64,000 nucleotides of DNA from assembly GCF_028283685.1 (NCBI RefSeq), contig NZ_JAPWKF010000007.1:868001-932000 (forward strand). The letters are read 5' to 3'. This document shows, one piece after another, positions 11,685 through 19,383 of the stretch. The position numbers and the translations under genes are program-made. The stretch's first letter is position 1. Every line of letters begins with the position of its first letter. The stretch comes from Edaphobacter sp. GTDB taxonomy: Bacteria; Acidobacteriota; Terriglobia; Terriglobales; Acidobacteriaceae. Under the pieces are notes generated by a model. That model was not told where the DNA came from and searched no databases. It worked only from the letters and a program-made list of their open reading frames with translations.

Positions 11685-12416
11685 ATGTGGCAACAAGTTG
11701 AACTCGCACTTAGTCAATCCGCACATCGAGCGCTGGTGACACTGGCAAACTTTTTGCCGGGCCTGCTCGCTCTTGTGCTGGCAGTGACAATCCTGACCGT
11801 CGTCGGTATCTTTCTCGCCGCCGTCCTGCGACGGCTGCTGACCGCGCTTCGCTTCGACGAGCGCCTGGCGCAGGGTTCCATCATTCCGCTGGAATGGGCA
11901 CCGTCCCATAGCCCTACTCTGCTGGTGACCCGCGCCGCCTTCTGGGGCTCGGTCGTTCTCGGCTGCCTGATCGGCATCTCCGCCTTCGACGCCGCCTACG
12001 CCGGCAACTCGCAGGTCTCGTTCTTCCTCTTCCCCTATCTCACGCACTCGGTCGGCGCCATCCTTCTGTTCATGGTTGGCACCCTCATCGCCCGCTTCCT
12101 CGCACGCACCGTGCTTATCGAAGCGGTCAACGCTCGCCTCTCCTATGCGCGCATTCTCTCCCTCGGCGTCAAATGGCTGGTGCTGGTGCTGACAGCCGCC
12201 ATGGTCCTCGACCACCTGGAGATTGGAGGCACCGTCGTCGATCTCGCCTTCGGCATCCTCTTTGGAGGGATCGTGCTCACACTCGCGCTGGCCGTCGGTC
12301 TCGGATCGCGGGATATGGTCTCGCGATCCCTTGAAAAGAACACCGACGCGGAGATCGCCGCTGGTGATCCGCTCGCGCGACCCGCAAGCGTCTCGGAGAC
12401 TCTCCGCCACTTCTAA
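11685..12416 (+). CDS. mechanosensitive-channel-related membrane protein (conserved TM helix type)
   Basis: 243-residue inner-membrane protein with about five hydrophobic segments: FLPGLLALVLAVTILTVVGI, AFWGSVVLGCLIGISAF, AILLFMVGTLIARFLARTVL, KWLVLVLTAAMVLDHL and GILFGGIVLTLALAVGLG. The arrangement matches the TM_helix family related to MscS, but the beta domain of a full MscS channel is missing. The tail LALAVGLGSRDMVSRSLE resembles the pore-lining end of MscS-like proteins. AAGGAGACCCGCCC before the ATG gives a good ribosome site. It sits just downstream of the glycosyltransferase-like gene, consistent with a block for osmotic stress. Confidence 0.75.
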   Translation: MWQQVELALSQSAHRALVTLANFLPGLLALVLAVTILTVVGIFLAAVLRRLLTALRFDERLAQGSIIPLEWAPSHSPTLLVTRAAFWGSVVLGCLIGISAFDAAYAGNSQVSFFLFPYLTHSVGAILLFMVGTLIARFLARTVLIEAVNARLSYARILSLGVKWLVLVLTAAMVLDHLEIGGTVVDLAFGILFGGIVLTLALAVGLGSRDMVSRSLEKNTDAEIAAGDPLARPASVSETLRHF

Positions 12417-12448
12417 CCGCAAATGGCACGCGGAACCTGCAAAACGGC

Positions 12449-12477
12449 TTGATATAGGACTAAATTTGTCCTATAAG
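12449..12477 (+). promoter_or_regulatory. predicted sigma-70 promoter of the EF-hand/ApbE/PepSY operon
   Basis: TTGATA (12449-12454) and TATAAG (12472-12477) are separated by exactly 17 bases. The transcription start would fall near 12484, about 45 bases before the EF-hand start codon. The spacer is filled by the first palindrome and the start region by the second, so a bound repressor would block polymerase. Confidence 0.6.
12453..12475. promoter_or_regulatory. operator-like palindrome 1
   Basis: Perfect 8-bp inverted repeat TATAGGAC / GTCCTATA around the 7-base core TAAATTT. It lies between the -35 and -10 hexamers. It shares AGGACTA....TTTGTCCT with the neighbouring palindrome, so both are probably sites for the same dimeric regulator. 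Confidence 0.6.
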
Positions 12478-12510
12478 TGATTGAGGACTATTTTTGTCCT
12501 CAATCACTTA
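12474..12510. promoter_or_regulatory. operator-like palindrome 2
   Basis: Perfect 15-bp inverted repeat (TAAGTGATTGAGGAC and its complement) around the core TATTTTT, covering the predicted transcription start. The centre matches palindrome 1. The long arms could also fold as an mRNA hairpin just upstream of the start codon, but the shared centre favours a protein-binding site. Rrf2-type repressors (IscR/NsrR/CymR) use dyads of this general form; assignment to that family is only a guess. Confidence 0.55.
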
Positions 12511-12529
12511 TGACAGGCATTCCCCCTCT

Positions 12530-13360
12530 ATGAAGACCAAGGCTTCGCTGTTGCCTCTGCTGCTGCTCTCTCCCTTTTCGATCGCCCAGCGTCAGGGCGG
12601 CCCGCCGCAGCCGCGGCCCGTTGTTCTCGCTATTGATACCAATAAAGATGGGCAGTTCTCCGTGGAAGAGATTGCCGCCGCCAGTGCCGGACTCATTACC
12701 CTCGATGCCAATCACGATGGTCAGCTCACCTCGCTCGAGTATCTGCCCAACCAGTCCGATCCGAATGCGAATAAGCCCGATGAGACCGTGCAGCGCCTGA
12801 TGGTTCTCGATAAGAATGGCGATGGCGTCCTGACCAAGGACGAGGTACCGGAGCGGATGCAGGGCATGTTCGACCGTCTCGACACCAATCACGACGGCAA
12901 GATCACACCTGATGAGATCAAAGCCTCTGCCTCGACACAGCGCGGCCCCAACGGCCGTGCAGAACGCACCGGCGAGGCCACTCGTCGCGATCCAGTCCTG
13001 AATGCGCTGGATACCGACCACGATGGCGTCATCTCCGCCGCCGAGATCGCCGCTGCCCCGACCAGCCTTAAGGCCCTGGATAAGGATGGCGACGGTGTGA
13101 TCTCAGCCGCAGAGATGCGGCCTCGCGAGATGACCCCGGCAGATCGCGCCAAGCACATGCTCGACGAATGGGACACCAATAAGGACGGCAAGATCACCAA
13201 GGCAGAAGCCCCCGAAGGAATGCAGCAGCGCTTCGACTCGATGGATTCCAACCACGATGGCTTCCTCACCGAAGACGAGCTCGTGGTCTTCTTCACCAAT
13301 AATCCTCCGCAGCCACGCCGCCCCGAGGGTGGCCCTAACGCACAGGAACCTCGTCCATAA
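12530..13360 (+). CDS. exported EF-hand calcium-binding protein
   Basis: Secreted or periplasmic protein with a signal peptide (MKTKASLLPLLLLSPFSIAQ) and eight EF-hand-type loops, including DTNKDGQFSVEE, DANHDGQLTSLE, DKNGDGVLTKDE, DTNHDGKITPDE, DTDHDGVISAAE, DKDGDGVISAAE, DTNKDGKITKAE and DSNHDGFLTEDE. Each has the D-x-[DN]-x-DG pattern with a closing Glu, so most should bind calcium. The start is placed at the ATG that begins the signal peptide; a TTG 36 bases upstream falls inside the operator. The stop codon shares bases with the next ATG (TAATG), so it is coupled to the ApbE gene. In flavin-transfer clusters such proteins probably act as structural or sensory partners (inference). Confidence 0.85.
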   Translation: MKTKASLLPLLLLSPFSIAQRQGGPPQPRPVVLAIDTNKDGQFSVEEIAAASAGLITLDANHDGQLTSLEYLPNQSDPNANKPDETVQRLMVLDKNGDGVLTKDEVPERMQGMFDRLDTNHDGKITPDEIKASASTQRGPNGRAERTGEATRRDPVLNALDTDHDGVISAAEIAAAPTSLKALDKDGDGVISAAEMRPREMTPADRAKHMLDEWDTNKDGKITKAEAPEGMQQRFDSMDSNHDGFLTEDELVVFFTNNPPQPRRPEGGPNAQEPRP

Positions 13361-14859
13361 TGCCGATGAATACTGCAAAAATCTCTGCCGCTCTTGGTCT
13401 GTTTGTGGCTCTGGGCTCCGCCTCGGCCCAGTCAGCCTCTTCCATCCACGTCTTTCATCACGAGAACGTTCTCGGAACCTCGATGGAACTGAAGCTGCGC
13501 ACGGCGAACGATGCCCAGGCGCAGAAAGCCGAAGCCGCGGTCCTGCATGAGATCGACCGTGAGAACCGCATCCTCAGCGCATGGTCCTCCACCAGCGAAT
13601 TCTCCCGCTGGGTCCGCACGCAGAACAAGCCTGTCCATGTCTCGCCTGAGCTCTTCGACGTCCTGAACCTCTTCGACCACTGGCGCGAACAGACCGGCGG
13701 CGCCCTCGATGCCTCGGCTGAGACCGCCGTTCGCACCTGGAAGCTCGCCTCCGTCGAGAACCGCACGCCGACAGACGCCGAGCTGACGAAGGCCGTTGGC
13801 GTGATGCAGCATCCGCACTGGAGCCTCGATGCGGCGCACCACACCGCAACCCATCTCGATGAGGCTCCCATCGCGCTGAACTCCTTCGCCAAGAGCTACA
13901 TCTCCGGCCACGCCGCTGATGCCGCTCTGGCTGCAGGCGCCACGGGCGTACTGGTGAACATCGGCGGCGACATCGTACTTCGTGGCGCCATCACCGAGCG
14001 CGTCGCCATCACCGATCCCCGCGCACAGGCCGAGAACGACGAACCCATGGACCTCGTCCGCCTCTCCAACCGCACCATCGCCACCAGCGGCGACTATCGC
14101 CGCGGCTTCGACATTCACGGCGTGCACTACTCGCACATCGTCGATCCCCGCACCGGCGCAACCGCTGAGAACGTCATCTCCTCCACCGTCATCGCTGCCG
14201 ATCCGGCAACCGCCGGCGCCCTGGCGACAGCCTTCTCCGTCATGTCTCCCAAAGAGAGTGCCCGCCTTGCAGGCTCGATGAGAAACGTCGACTACATGCT
14301 GGTCCTGCGTGACGGCACCACCATCACCAGCGCGCACTGGTCAGCGCGCGAGCTGCCCCGTCTTACCGCCGCGTCCTACGCTCCGGCAAAGAAGGCAGCT
14401 CCCGCGCTCGACCTGCTGATCAACGTTGAGCTCTCCCGGCTCGACGATCCCCGCTATCGCCGCCCTTACGTCGCGGTCTGGGTGGAGGATGGCGACCACT
14501 ACCCGGTTCGCACCATCGCGCTCTGGTTCCAGAAGCCGCGCTGGCTGCCCGATCTGAAGGCCTGGTACCACGCCGACCAGATCCGCAATCTCACCGAGGG
14601 AACGGACATCTCGACGACGGTCTCCTCCGCGACTCGCTCCCCCGGCAAATACACGCTGCGCTGGGATGGCAAGGACAACGCCGGCAAGCCCGTAAAGCCG
14701 GGTAAGTACACCGTCTACGTCGAAGCCGCCCGCGAGCACGGAACCTACGGGATCATCAAGCAGGAGATCAACTGGGACGGCAAGACCCCCGCCGTGTTCA
14801 ACGACAAGGGCAACACCGAAATCGCGAGCGCATCTTTTGACTACGGTAAGCACAACTAA
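13360..14859 (+). CDS. apbE: FAD:protein FMN transferase (ApbE) fused to a DUF2271 domain
   Basis: Exported enzyme of the ApbE family, which attaches FMN to Thr/Ser of target redox proteins outside the cytoplasm. After a signal peptide (ISAALGLFVALGSASAQ), residues about 30-330 form the ApbE domain: LGTSMELKLR, NSFAKSYISGHAAD (substrate pocket), LVNIGGDIVLRG, and the HIVDPRTGATAENVISSTV motif. Residues about 345-499 form a DUF2271 domain (RPYVAVWVEDGDHYPVRTIA, KPRWLPDLKAWY, PGKYTLRWDGKDNAGKPVKP). DUF2271 and PepSY proteins are known companions of ApbE in flavin-based extracytosolic electron transfer, and a PepSY-type gene follows with overlap. No ApbE target motif was seen in the two neighbours, so the flavinylated partner may be encoded elsewhere. 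Confidence 0.9.
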   Translation: MPMNTAKISAALGLFVALGSASAQSASSIHVFHHENVLGTSMELKLRTANDAQAQKAEAAVLHEIDRENRILSAWSSTSEFSRWVRTQNKPVHVSPELFDVLNLFDHWREQTGGALDASAETAVRTWKLASVENRTPTDAELTKAVGVMQHPHWSLDAAHHTATHLDEAPIALNSFAKSYISGHAADAALAAGATGVLVNIGGDIVLRGAITERVAITDPRAQAENDEPMDLVRLSNRTIATSGDYRRGFDIHGVHYSHIVDPRTGATAENVISSTVIAADPATAGALATAFSVMSPKESARLAGSMRNVDYMLVLRDGTTITSAHWSARELPRLTAASYAPAKKAAPALDLLINVELSRLDDPRYRRPYVAVWVEDGDHYPVRTIALWFQKPRWLPDLKAWYHADQIRNLTEGTDISTTVSSATRSPGKYTLRWDGKDNAGKPVKPGKYTVYVEAAREHGTYGIIKQEINWDGKTPAVFNDKGNTEIASASFDYGKHN

Positions 14860-15502
14860 CCCGCCCGCCCCGGCGGCCCAGAAACACAAGGCCGGCGCGA
14901 AGCAGCCCGTCCCTTTCCGCGCACATCTGCGCCGAAAGACGGCGGTTGTTTCGCGCTGGCTGCATATCTATCTCTCGATGGTCTCCTTCGCCATCGTGCT
15001 CTTCTTCTCAGTCACCGGCCTCACGCTCAATCACGCGGAGTGGTTCGGCAACACAGAGAAGACCACACGCATCACCGGTCAGATGCCGCATGAGTGGCTG
15101 GGGAACGACCCTGCCAAGCTCGAGATCGTCGAGCATCTTCGCTCCGCCAACAAGCTGCACGGAGCCGTCTCCGACTTCCGCGTCGATGACGACCAGATCA
15201 CCGTCTCCTTCAAGGCTCCCGGCTACATGGCCGATGCCGCCATCGACCGCAAGACCAACCGCTACGACGTCATCGAGGTCCGCAATGGCTTCATCGCTGT
15301 CGTCAACGATCTGCACAAGGGCCGCGATGCTGGCAAGGTCTGGTCCATGCTGATCGACGCATCAGCGATCCTGCTGACGCTCGTCTCGCTCAGCGGTCTG
15401 CTGCTGCTCTTCTTCGTCTACAAGCGCCGCACCTCGGGACTGATCCTCGCCGCTATCGGTGGCATGATCTGCTACCTGGTCTACCTGCGCTTCGTTCCTT
15501 AA
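14837..15502 (+). CDS. PepSY-associated transmembrane protein
   Basis: 221-residue membrane protein of the PepSY_TM-like type. A basic cytoplasmic N-terminus is followed by a first membrane helix (YLSMVSFAIVLFFSVTGLTL), an external PepSY-like domain (about residues 75-165), the conserved VVNDLHKGRDAGKVWSMLID, and two C-terminal helices (ILLTLVSLSGLLLLFFVYK, GLILAAIGGMICYLVYLRF). Such proteins pass electrons or support metal reduction across the membrane in ApbE-linked clusters. The start is TTG 14837, overlapping apbE by 23 bases; no better start lies before the first helix except within the same stretch. It ends the operon. Confidence 0.82.
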   Translation: MTTVSTTNPPAPAAQKHKAGAKQPVPFRAHLRRKTAVVSRWLHIYLSMVSFAIVLFFSVTGLTLNHAEWFGNTEKTTRITGQMPHEWLGNDPAKLEIVEHLRSANKLHGAVSDFRVDDDQITVSFKAPGYMADAAIDRKTNRYDVIEVRNGFIAVVNDLHKGRDAGKVWSMLIDASAILLTLVSLSGLLLLFFVYKRRTSGLILAAIGGMICYLVYLRFVP

Positions 15503-15521
15503 TCAGTCGCCGCAGCAGCGT

Positions 15522-16853
15522 TCAGTACGCAGGGCCTGACATCAGCGTGCGCTGCGTCGACTGATAGAACCCATACACCGCGACGCCGATAAAACCTAGC
15601 CCCGGCAAAATGTAGCCCAGCGCATTGCTGCCCGTCTCCCGCGCCACGAGACCCTGGATTGGCGGGAATACGGCCCCTCCTACAATCGCCATCACCAGCA
15701 ACGATCCGCCGAGCTTCGTGTTCGGACCCAGCCCCTTCAGTCCCAACGCGAAGATGGTCGGATACATCACCGCCATAAAGAATCCGCTGGCCACGATGCC
15801 CCATGCTCCAATCATCCCCGGCCACAACACCGCTACCACCATCAACAGCGTATTCATCGTGGCATAGCAGCCCAGCATGATGCTTGGCCGTACATACGAC
15901 ATGATGAACGTCGAGACAAAGCGGCCGATGGACATCACCACAAGCGTCGCCAGCAAGTACATCGCCGCCTTTCGCTCCGTCACCATCGTGTACTGCTTCA
16001 TGTAGAGAATCAGGTTGCTCCACGAAGAGATCTGAGCGCCCACGCAACAGAAATTCGCCGCAACCGCCAGCCAGATCGATGGGATATGCAGCAGATCGGC
16101 AAAGCTCCCATGGTCTTTGCCTGGGCCTTCATTCTCGTTCTGAAAAACCGGGAACTTCATCCGGGAGATGATGAAGGCGAACAGCAGTACCACGACGCCG
16201 AAGGTAAGGTACGTTGGCACCACACGCATGATCTCGCCGTGCAGATACTGATGGTATGTGCCCGCAACCTTCATCGCTTCGATCTGCTGTGCGTCCGGTT
16301 CGACGCCGGAGAAGATGAAGTAGGTCCCTATCAGTACGCCCACGATCGTGCCCGGGGGATTGAAGGCCTGCGAGAAGTTGAGCCGCTGCTCCGAGGTCAT
16401 CGGATGGCCGAACTCAGCGATAAAAGGATTCGCCGCTGTCTCCAGGATCGAAGCTCCACTGCCAACCGTAAACAGCGCGATCAGAAAGAGCTCATACTGT
16501 CCCTTGACCGCAGCCGGCCAGAAGAGAATCATGCCCGAGCCGAAGAGCAGCAAGCCAAGCACCATGCCCGCTTTGTATCCCCAGCGCCGCATGACCAGCG
16601 CGGCGGGAATCGCCATGCAGAAGTAACCGAAGAAGTTTGCCGTCTGCACCAGCTGCGCACTGAACTGCGACAGCTCGAACGACTTGCGGAACTGCTGCAC
16701 AAGAATGTCTGTGAGGTTATTCGACATGCCCCACAGAAAAAAAAGAACCGTCACCAGGAGGAAGGATCCCATGTGCCCCACAGGGAATACCGGAAATTTT
16801 CCGCTCTTCCCCTCTGCTGCATTGCCGGATTGAATCGGCGTCGAGATCTGCAT
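15522..16853 (-). CDS. fucP: MFS sugar permease, FucP family (L-fucose:H+ symporter-like)
   Basis: 443-residue, 12-helix permease of the fucose/glucose/galactose branch of the MFS. Family features include FFLWGMSNNLTDILVQQFRK in helix 1, QTANFFGYFCMAIPAALVMRR, ETAANPFIAEFG and RLNFSQAFNPPGTIVGVLIG. It is last in an operon with a Zn-alcohol dehydrogenase and a fuconolactonase-like hydrolase, which supports L-fucose or a related 6-deoxy sugar as substrate. The ATG is followed by about 25 residues of hydrophilic N-terminus. The gene converges with the PepSY gene across a 20-base gap. Confidence 0.88.
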   Translation of the reverse strand: MQISTPIQSGNAAEGKSGKFPVFPVGHMGSFLLVTVLFFLWGMSNNLTDILVQQFRKSFELSQFSAQLVQTANFFGYFCMAIPAALVMRRWGYKAGMVLGLLLFGSGMILFWPAAVKGQYELFLIALFTVGSGASILETAANPFIAEFGHPMTSEQRLNFSQAFNPPGTIVGVLIGTYFIFSGVEPDAQQIEAMKVAGTYHQYLHGEIMRVVPTYLTFGVVVLLFAFIISRMKFPVFQNENEGPGKDHGSFADLLHIPSIWLAVAANFCCVGAQISSWSNLILYMKQYTMVTERKAAMYLLATLVVMSIGRFVSTFIMSYVRPSIMLGCYATMNTLLMVVAVLWPGMIGAWGIVASGFFMAVMYPTIFALGLKGLGPNTKLGGSLLVMAIVGGAVFPPIQGLVARETGSNALGYILPGLGFIGVAVYGFYQSTQRTLMSGPAY

Positions 16854-16873
16854 CGTCGCTCCTCTAGTCTTTC

Positions 16874-17878
16874 TTACATCTCAATGATGATCTTGGTAAA
16901 CATCGCCGGAGCATCGCTCCACTTCGCCAGCATCGAACCTGCCTCTTCCACCGGCTCCACCGCGCTCACGGCGTCTTTGACTGGGAAGGTACCGCGCTCC
17001 AGGTAGGCAATCACCTCGCGAAAGTCTTCAGGCTGCGCGTTGCGAGAGCCGAGAATATCCAGTTCCTTCTGCACGAACAGACGAGTCTCATACGCCACAG
17101 GCTCCTTCGCGTAACCGATGTACACCACACGGCCCGTAAACGCCACCTCTTCCACCGCCGCACGGAATGTCTGCGGCAGTCCGATGGCTTCGATGATCAC
17201 ATCCGGCCCATGGCCATCTGTAATCTCAACAAGCCGTTGATGAAGATCCTCGCGCGCCGTGTTGATCAGGTGTTTTGCACCTGCGTGCGCAGCGATGGCC
17301 AGCTTCGCATCGTCCATGTCGATGGCGATGGTTTCCGCACCTCGCGAGGCGCACGCCGTGATCGCTCCAAGCCCAACCCCGCCACAGCCGAAGACTGCAG
17401 CGATATCGTTCGCCGTTACCCGTCCGCGCGACGCCGCATGAAAACCGACCGTCAGCGGTTCCACCAGAACCAGCTCCTGCAGCGATAGCCGCGCCGGGTA
17501 CAGCTTTTCTACCGGCACACTGATGTACTCCACCATTGCGCCATCGCGCTGCACGCCCATCGTCTGGTTATGCTGGCAGGCGTTCGGCCTGTCGCGCCGG
17601 CACGAGGCGCACAAGCCACAGCTTGTATAGGGAAGCACCGTCACCAGCGTGCCGTCTGCCAGCGCGCCACCGCCGGAGATGATCTCCGCCGCCACCTCAT
17701 GCCCTGGAATCCGGGGCAGCCCGGCCATAACATTTCTGCCGCGAAACGTATTCAGGTCCGTCCCGCAGAGTCCCACCATCTTCACACGCAGCAGCGCCTC
17801 GCCCGCCGCGGCTTTCGGCTCAACGACGTCGATGACCTGCGACACACCGGGAGCCTGGATCTGAAATGCCTTCATCAA
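16874..17878 (-). CDS. zinc-dependent alcohol dehydrogenase (sugar dehydrogenase type)
   Basis: MDR-family NAD(P)-dependent dehydrogenase, 334 residues. The GroES-like domain has the catalytic zinc ligands (GLCGTDLNTF, IPGHEVAAEI) and the structural-zinc cysteines (CGLCASCRRDRPNAC). The Rossmann domain has AAVFGCGGVGLGAI and the acidic cofactor-binding TIAIDMDDAKL, which suggests NAD. Between a fuconolactonase-like and a fucose permease-like gene, it is likely either L-fucose 1-dehydrogenase or a later 2-keto-3-deoxy-L-fuconate dehydrogenase; sequence alone does not decide. It lies 11 bases after the upstream gene, in the same operon. Confidence 0.82.
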   Translation of the reverse strand: MMKAFQIQAPGVSQVIDVVEPKAAAGEALLRVKMVGLCGTDLNTFRGRNVMAGLPRIPGHEVAAEIISGGGALADGTLVTVLPYTSCGLCASCRRDRPNACQHNQTMGVQRDGAMVEYISVPVEKLYPARLSLQELVLVEPLTVGFHAASRGRVTANDIAAVFGCGGVGLGAITACASRGAETIAIDMDDAKLAIAAHAGAKHLINTAREDLHQRLVEITDGHGPDVIIEAIGLPQTFRAAVEEVAFTGRVVYIGYAKEPVAYETRLFVQKELDILGSRNAQPEDFREVIAYLERGTFPVKDAVSAVEPVEEAGSMLAKWSDAPAMFTKIIIEM

Positions 17879-17889
17879 AAAACGCCTCT

Positions 17890-18720
17890 CTACAGCCGGT
17901 AAAACTCTATCGCGGTTCCACCAAAGATGGCATCCCGTTCCTGTTCACTCCATGCAGAGAAGTAATCACGCAGGATGCTGAACCAACGGCCATAGCCTGA
18001 AGCCACCAGGCACACCGGCCAATCCGAACCCGCCATGAGCCTGCGCGGCCCGAACGCCTCGGTCACTACGTCCAGGTAAGGGCGCAACGTTGCTGGCGTC
18101 CACGCAGACCAATCCGCCTCCGTAACCATCCCCGAAACCTTGCACCATACGTTCTCGCGTCGAGCCAACTCGCGCATCTCATCGGCCCACGGTTGTACAA
18201 CACCCTCGCGTATCTTTGGCTTGGCAATATGGTCCACGACGAACCTCTGCTGAGGGTGGCGGTCGACAAACTCCGTCGCCTCCTTCAACTGCCGCTCATA
18301 GATCAAAACATCGTAGGTGAGGCCGAGGCTGTCCAGTTGCGCTATCCCCGCATTGAACGCAGCACCCCGCATGAAACCATCGGGTTCCCCCTGAACGATG
18401 TGGCGCAGCCCGCGCAGCTTCTTCCTCCCGGCCAACGCCTCCATCCCCTCCGCAAACTGCGGGGACGCCAGCGGTGCCCAGCCGACCACGCCCAGGATCT
18501 CGTCACAGATCTCCGCCAAACCCAGTAACCAGCGTGTCTCTTCCATCGTTTGCCGGGCCTGTACAGCGACCGCACCGTCTATCCCTGCCTCGCGCATCAC
18601 GGCCATCAGGTCTGCGGGCAGGAAGTCTTGCCGGAGCGAGGACATCGTCCCATCGATCCAGCCATACTCCTCTTCGGTGTAGCGCCATAGATGATGATGC
18701 GCGTCGATCGAGCGGCTCAC
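17890..18720 (-). CDS. amidohydrolase family 2, L-fucono-1,5-lactonase-like
   Basis: 276-residue TIM-barrel hydrolase of the amidohydrolase_2 / PMI-like lactonase group. Metal ligand motif DAHHHLW is at the N-terminus; GLRHIVQGEPDGFM, FVVDHIAKPKI and LMAGSDWPVCL follow in the order seen in L-fuconolactonase and L-rhamnono-lactonase. It would open the lactone made by a sugar dehydrogenase in the non-phosphorylating pathway. The start is GTG with GGAGG directly upstream. First gene of a three-gene operon (lactonase, dehydrogenase, permease). Specificity between fucose and rhamnose is unresolved. Confidence 0.85.
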   Translation of the reverse strand: MSRSIDAHHHLWRYTEEEYGWIDGTMSSLRQDFLPADLMAVMREAGIDGAVAVQARQTMEETRWLLGLAEICDEILGVVGWAPLASPQFAEGMEALAGRKKLRGLRHIVQGEPDGFMRGAAFNAGIAQLDSLGLTYDVLIYERQLKEATEFVDRHPQQRFVVDHIAKPKIREGVVQPWADEMRELARRENVWCKVSGMVTEADWSAWTPATLRPYLDVVTEAFGPRRLMAGSDWPVCLVASGYGRWFSILRDYFSAWSEQERDAIFGGTAIEFYRL

Positions 18721-18825
18721 CCGGCCTCCAGAGATTCTTTTCTATTCAAAAATAAACTTCCAATCCTGAAAAGGAAGTCTACGTTACCGGAACCACCCTC
18801 GAATAGTCCCCTCGCTCTTCTTTGC

Positions 18826-19383
18826 TCAGGAAAAGATCGCCCGTGCCCGCTCCAGATCAGCTGGAGTATCGACATCAAGCTCGCCGCCGGACAGCGGAAT
18901 CGCTTCCGCTCCCCCCAGCATGGCGCGCGCTCCCGTATCGCCACGCAATGCCTGCAGTTCCTCGAAACAGGATCGGGGAAAGAAGGCTGGAACTCCCTGC
19001 CGTCCAGCGTACTGCGAAGCAGTCACCTGCTCGCACGCCGCCAGTTCCCGAAGATGCGACGGGGTCACCGAGGGCATGTCGCACGTCAGGATGACCGCTC
19101 CCCTGCACCCTTCCGGAATCGATAAGACTCCAAGAGCGATTGAAGATGCGATGCCCTCATCCCATTGTTCATTCCGTAAAATCATCGCCTGCGGCAGCGC
19201 AACCCTCCGGACAATCTCGTCCGCGGCAGCTCCCAGCACAACGATCACCAGGTTTAGACCCGCCTCATGGCAGATCCGAACGCTGCGCTCCAGCAAAGTT
19301 TCTTCATTTAATTGAGCAAGCTGTTTTGGCTGCCCCATGCGCCGTGAGGCTCCGGCTGCCAGAACAATCGCAGCAACGCTCAT
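18826..19383 (-). CDS. mocA: MobA-like nucleotidyltransferase (molybdenum cofactor cytidylyl/guanylyltransferase, MocA type)
   Basis: NTP-transferase fold enzyme of about 185 residues. The nucleotide-binding signature VAAIVLAAGASRRMGQPKQL is at the N-terminus; LTCDMPSVTPSHL supplies the metal-binding Asp, followed by GVPAFFPRSCFEEL. Enzymes of this group load CMP or GMP onto molybdopterin for xanthine-dehydrogenase-type enzymes. The ATG at 19381-19383 overlaps the xdhC stop (ATGA), which fixes the start over an ATG seven codons upstream. Pairing with XdhC supports a role in Mo-hydroxylase maturation, though no Mo-hydroxylase gene is in the window. Confidence 0.87.
   Translation of the reverse strand: MSVAAIVLAAGASRRMGQPKQLAQLNEETLLERSVRICHEAGLNLVIVVLGAAADEIVRRVALPQAMILRNEQWDEGIASSIALGVLSIPEGCRGAVILTCDMPSVTPSHLRELAACEQVTASQYAGRQGVPAFFPRSCFEELQALRGDTGARAMLGGAEAIPLSGGELDVDTPADLERARAIFS

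Noticed and set aside
12474..12510. Intrinsic terminator after the MscS-like gene
   Set aside because: The 15-bp hairpin lacks a downstream T run, and its centre matches the neighbouring promoter-embedded palindrome, so an operator is more likely.
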